Part shown: positions 61,130-64,000 of the stretch, piece by piece
How positions within the stretch are numbered: position 1 is the first letter of the stretch
Layout: every line of letters starts with the position of its first letter
Origin: Ehretia macrophylla
Taxonomy: Eukaryota > Streptophyta > Magnoliopsida > Boraginales > Ehretiaceae
DNA length: 64,000 nucleotides
Direction of reading: 5' to 3'
NCBI GenBank assembly: GCA_037974665.1
Contig: CM075778.1
Coordinates: 13,505,001-13,569,000, forward strand
Program-made: the position numbers and the translations under genes
The notes under the pieces: generated by a model
Databases searched by the model: none
Told to the model about the DNA's origin: nothing
What the model saw: only the letters and a program-made list of their open reading frames with translations

Positions 61130-63538
61130 TGTGAAACCCCACTTTCTTGCTTATCTCGTTTTACGTGCTATACCTCGTTTTTCGTGCATATGATCTGTTT
61201 ATGTGCTATAGGACCTAGAAAGTTATAATTTTGATGTCAATACTTCTAATACGTGCTAAATGTGCATTCATGAAATTTTCATAAAAAACGGAGTCAGAAA
61301 TTTTATCGTCGATTTTCAGTGAATAGTGTTTTCGAAACACGTCCGCTATAATTTTGAAACTGGTCTTTTTAACCCTTCTAGACCTAGTCCACGGACTTTA
61401 ATAGACCTGTGTTTGATGAAAACGGTTTTAAAATCGGCTTAAGAATTTATTAGGGTTTTTACACCGACTTTTGCGAAAATCGAGTTTTAAGCCGACTCGG
61501 GTGAAATTGTTGGATTGTAAAACTTCTTGTCACCTAAAAATAATCCACTTGAGATATCTTGGGGGTTGCATAATTATTTTTAATTTGGTGAGCATTAAAA
61601 TGCAATTAAAGTCATTAAAAACACAAAAATACCTATTAAAATTAACTTTGACTTTAATTAATTATTTGACCTTATAAGCTAATGTCCTCAACACACACTC
61701 ACACAACACAAAAACACCATCACACACACACACAAGGCCGAGAGAAAAGAGGGAGAAAAGAGAAGAGAAAACTCAAGCTTTTCAATCCAATTTTTCAAAG
61801 AAAAACCTAGTTTTTGTCCGTAGAACTTTGCACCGACTTGGATTCTGCTTGTTGGGCACACATAGCACGCATTCCTAGGCTTATATCGCATCTAAGGTGA
61901 GAGAAAAATTCTAGATCTCAAAATGTCATTTTTGTATTTTTGCGTATAAATGAAGATTGAACCGTTAGAATTGAAATCTGATGTTAGATTATTGCTCCTT
62001 GCATGCTAGGGATCATTATAGACTAATACTACGAGTTTCTGTCGGATGTAGCATAATTTTTATTTTTCGGGTATTTAATTTTGATTAAAATGTTCAAAGT
62101 TGAATTAAATGAGTTGTGTTGATCGAAATCGATTGCCGTCGATTTCTAAATACTTGATAATTACGTGTTAGCGCTGTTGTAATGCCGAATTTTCGATTAC
62201 ATTGTTTGTGTGAAAATCCGGAAAATCCAGCCATGACATCTTAGGATTTTAGGGTTATCGGGCATGATTTGGAGGTGTTATGGTGGATTTCCGAGAGGGC
62301 TAATGTAGTAGGTTGAATGGGTGAGTGATAGGAACTGATTTGGCAATGTTTGGATTAGTAGATTGTAAGTTATGAATTTTAGAAGTTTAGGTTGTCATTC
62401 TTTAATTTCTTGAACGATGCCTTAGATGGTTGGGTAGTGTTCGAGTGATGAATGGTGAGTTGTTGATGAGTAATTTAAAGTTTAATTAAGTATATTATGC
62501 ATGTCCGGTTAGATGGCCTACTTTGTCATCTAACTACGTTGTTTGTTGTTTAATTTAATATTGATGTTATTGATTGATTATTATTGAATGCGGGAATCGG
62601 GCACTCTTGTTGCTGATCTCCCAATTGATTGATTGATTGATGATTGATTGATGATTATGGAGTCTTGGTATGTGTGTGCCACCTCTCGGGCAGCGTCGGG
62701 CTGTCGGGTTGATAACGGCATGACTGCCATAAGCTACCCCCAGCTCGCATGACGGAGGTGTCATGGAGGGAGGGGCTAGTGAGGTACCTCGGGTGCGTGA
62801 GTAATGGGGAGTTATAAGAAGAACGGTTGAGATCGTGATGGCGTTTGGAGCTACACCAAATAGAGTATCCTTTATTGATTGGTTATATAGTTATGTGATG
62901 ATAGCATTATTTATGTTGTTGTGTGTTTACTTGCTCAAAGGACTAAATCCAAGGAGCGTAGTGAATACTGTCGAGATCTATCGGATCCTCACTGAGCTTA
63001 TGTATATAAGCTCACTCTCTATTATTGCATGTTTTCAGGTGTACTTTCACAAGATTACGGGTACGTGCCTCCTGAAGAGGAGAATGTGGAAAACGTGCCT
63101 TTCGTGGATGAGTCATATGTCCCTGAGTCTTATCCATGATTCTATGTTGTTAAACGTCACGTATATTAGCTTAATGGACTTTTATATGCTTTACGGTTCT
63201 TAGTGTAATAGTTGTTGAAAAGATGATGATCCAAACGATGTTAATTTAGTGGCTTTCTTTTGTCTATGGTTAAGTTGTAGTTGTGTCTCAACTTACTTTT
63301 GAAATGTATGATAAAGTTGAGGTATTGTATGTCATGTTGGAACGGAGGCGTATAACGAGGATGTTTTATTGTATAATATGGTTGTGTTGTATGTTGTTGT
63401 TTGTATTGAGGAATTACTGGATGTATGATGTTTTATGAGGTTGGTTTAGAACCTCGGAAATCTGTTTACTGTCGTTATGCCGCCGAAATTCCGTTGCGTC
63501 CCGACTGATTATAGGTGGGGTCGAGTTGGGGCGTGACA
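61130..63538 (+). repeat. E2 5' LTR
   Basis: Starts TGTGAAACCCCACTTTC, ends GGGGCGTGACA. Close relative of solo LTR E1. Confidence 0.93.
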
Positions 63539-63807
63539 TTTAAGTGGTATCAGAGCTCATGTTAGTTGTCAGCCGGGGTATTCTCGGAATGTGGGTAATG
63601 GTCTTAGCATGAAATATGTATGAAAGGAAAGAAAAATGAAATATGTATTGGTATGATTAATTGATTAAGTGATTATGTGATTTAAGTGCTTATGTGATTA
63701 TGTGATCAATTTGTTTATGTGTTTTATATGAGTTTGTTATTTATGTGTTAATAGTTGTTTATAACCTGTCTACGTGCTATAACTGTGCTAACTCTTTGAT
63801 TAGTAGA

Positions 63808-64000
63808 ATGGCCGGTCGACCGAGAACCAGAGGTAGGCCTGAGATTACTGATGAGACTCCGAGTAACGTGGCACCGGGCCGTGACGGGGGTGATGACCGA
63901 TTAGGAGCAGCTATGGAGCGGATTGCAGAGTTAGTGGCTAGTCAGGCACAGTTATTAGCAGGGCAGGCTGCCCAGAATCAGGCTATGCAGGCTCAGCTTC
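63808..64000 (+). CDS. Gag N-terminus of E2, cut by window edge
   Basis: Open frame of 64 codons starting MAGRPRTRGRPEITDETPSN, then a Gln/Ala-rich stretch (ELVASQAQLLAGQAAQNQAM) that looks like a coiled coil. This is the usual start of gag in plant chromovirus-type (Tekay/Del-like) Gypsy elements. It lies 252 bp after the primer site. Function and completeness beyond 64000 are unknown. Confidence 0.75.
   Translation, partial: MAGRPRTRGRPEITDETPSNVAPGRDGGDDRLGAAMERIAELVASQAQLLAGQAAQNQAMQAQL

Larger units (their letters stand above)
61130..64000 (+). mobile_element. E2: element C-family Gypsy retrotransposon, 5' part, cut by window edge
   Basis: 5' LTR 61130-63538 (2409 bp), primer site TGGTATCAGAGC at 63545-63556, a leader rich in TTATGTGAT words, then a gag start at 63808. 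Sequence after the primer site (TGTCAGCCGGGGTATTCTCGG) matches element C on the other strand. It looks whole as far as it can be seen. Confidence 0.92.

Overview
The window looks like nuclear DNA of a eudicot plant with a repeat-rich genome. It is AT-rich, has two intron-containing genes with plant-type proteins and GT-AG introns, and about 80% of it is transposable elements. I could not name the species.

Layout. (1) 1-3000: the 5' part of a minus-strand gene for a plastid-targeted FMN-binding split-barrel (pyridoxamine-phosphate-oxidase-like) protein. Five exons are visible and the gene runs off the left edge; a tRNA-derived SINE sits in the intron at the edge. (2) 3000-7300: intergenic, with a LINE-1-type 3' fragment that carries a 982-bp Mutator-like MITE with a 9-bp target duplication. 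(3) 7560-9380: a complete four-exon GT14 glycosyltransferase gene (425 aa). (4) 9381-11415: intergenic, nothing recognised. (5) 11416-63538: a nearly continuous stack of mobile elements. Element A (11416-16743, target duplication GATAA) is a Gypsy-like element with long LTRs and no coding region. A LINE remnant and a Copia-like LTR fragment follow. A PIF/Harbinger (Pong-like) element at 18022-24708 carries a degenerate transposase and ORF1, a Gypsy LTR that itself holds a solo TRIM LTR, and an insert with short plastid-like sequences. An old Athila/Tat-like Gypsy element (from 25743) holds four later insertions, each with its own 5-bp target duplication: a TRIM concatemer (ATTGA), a 4.2-kb solo LTR (TGCTT), element C (GGGAA) and element B (ACCCA). 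To the right, further LTR elements are stacked inside one another (46724, 47840, solo LTR E1, element D, element X), ending in element E2, whose gag start is cut by the right edge.

Only the two genes near the left end look like host genes. The main novelty is in the non-coding architecture. Four LTR elements that lack pol (A, B, C, D) share an 18-nt hairpin just before the polypurine tract, a degenerate 'TTCTTATTCGG' repeat array upstream of it, and a tRNA-iMet primer site. A TRIM forms a four-LTR concatemer. The Harbinger element has about 79-bp subterminal arrays at both ends and a patch that resembles plastid trnV and rrn16. Boundaries supported by target duplications are firm. Family names rest on motifs read by eye.
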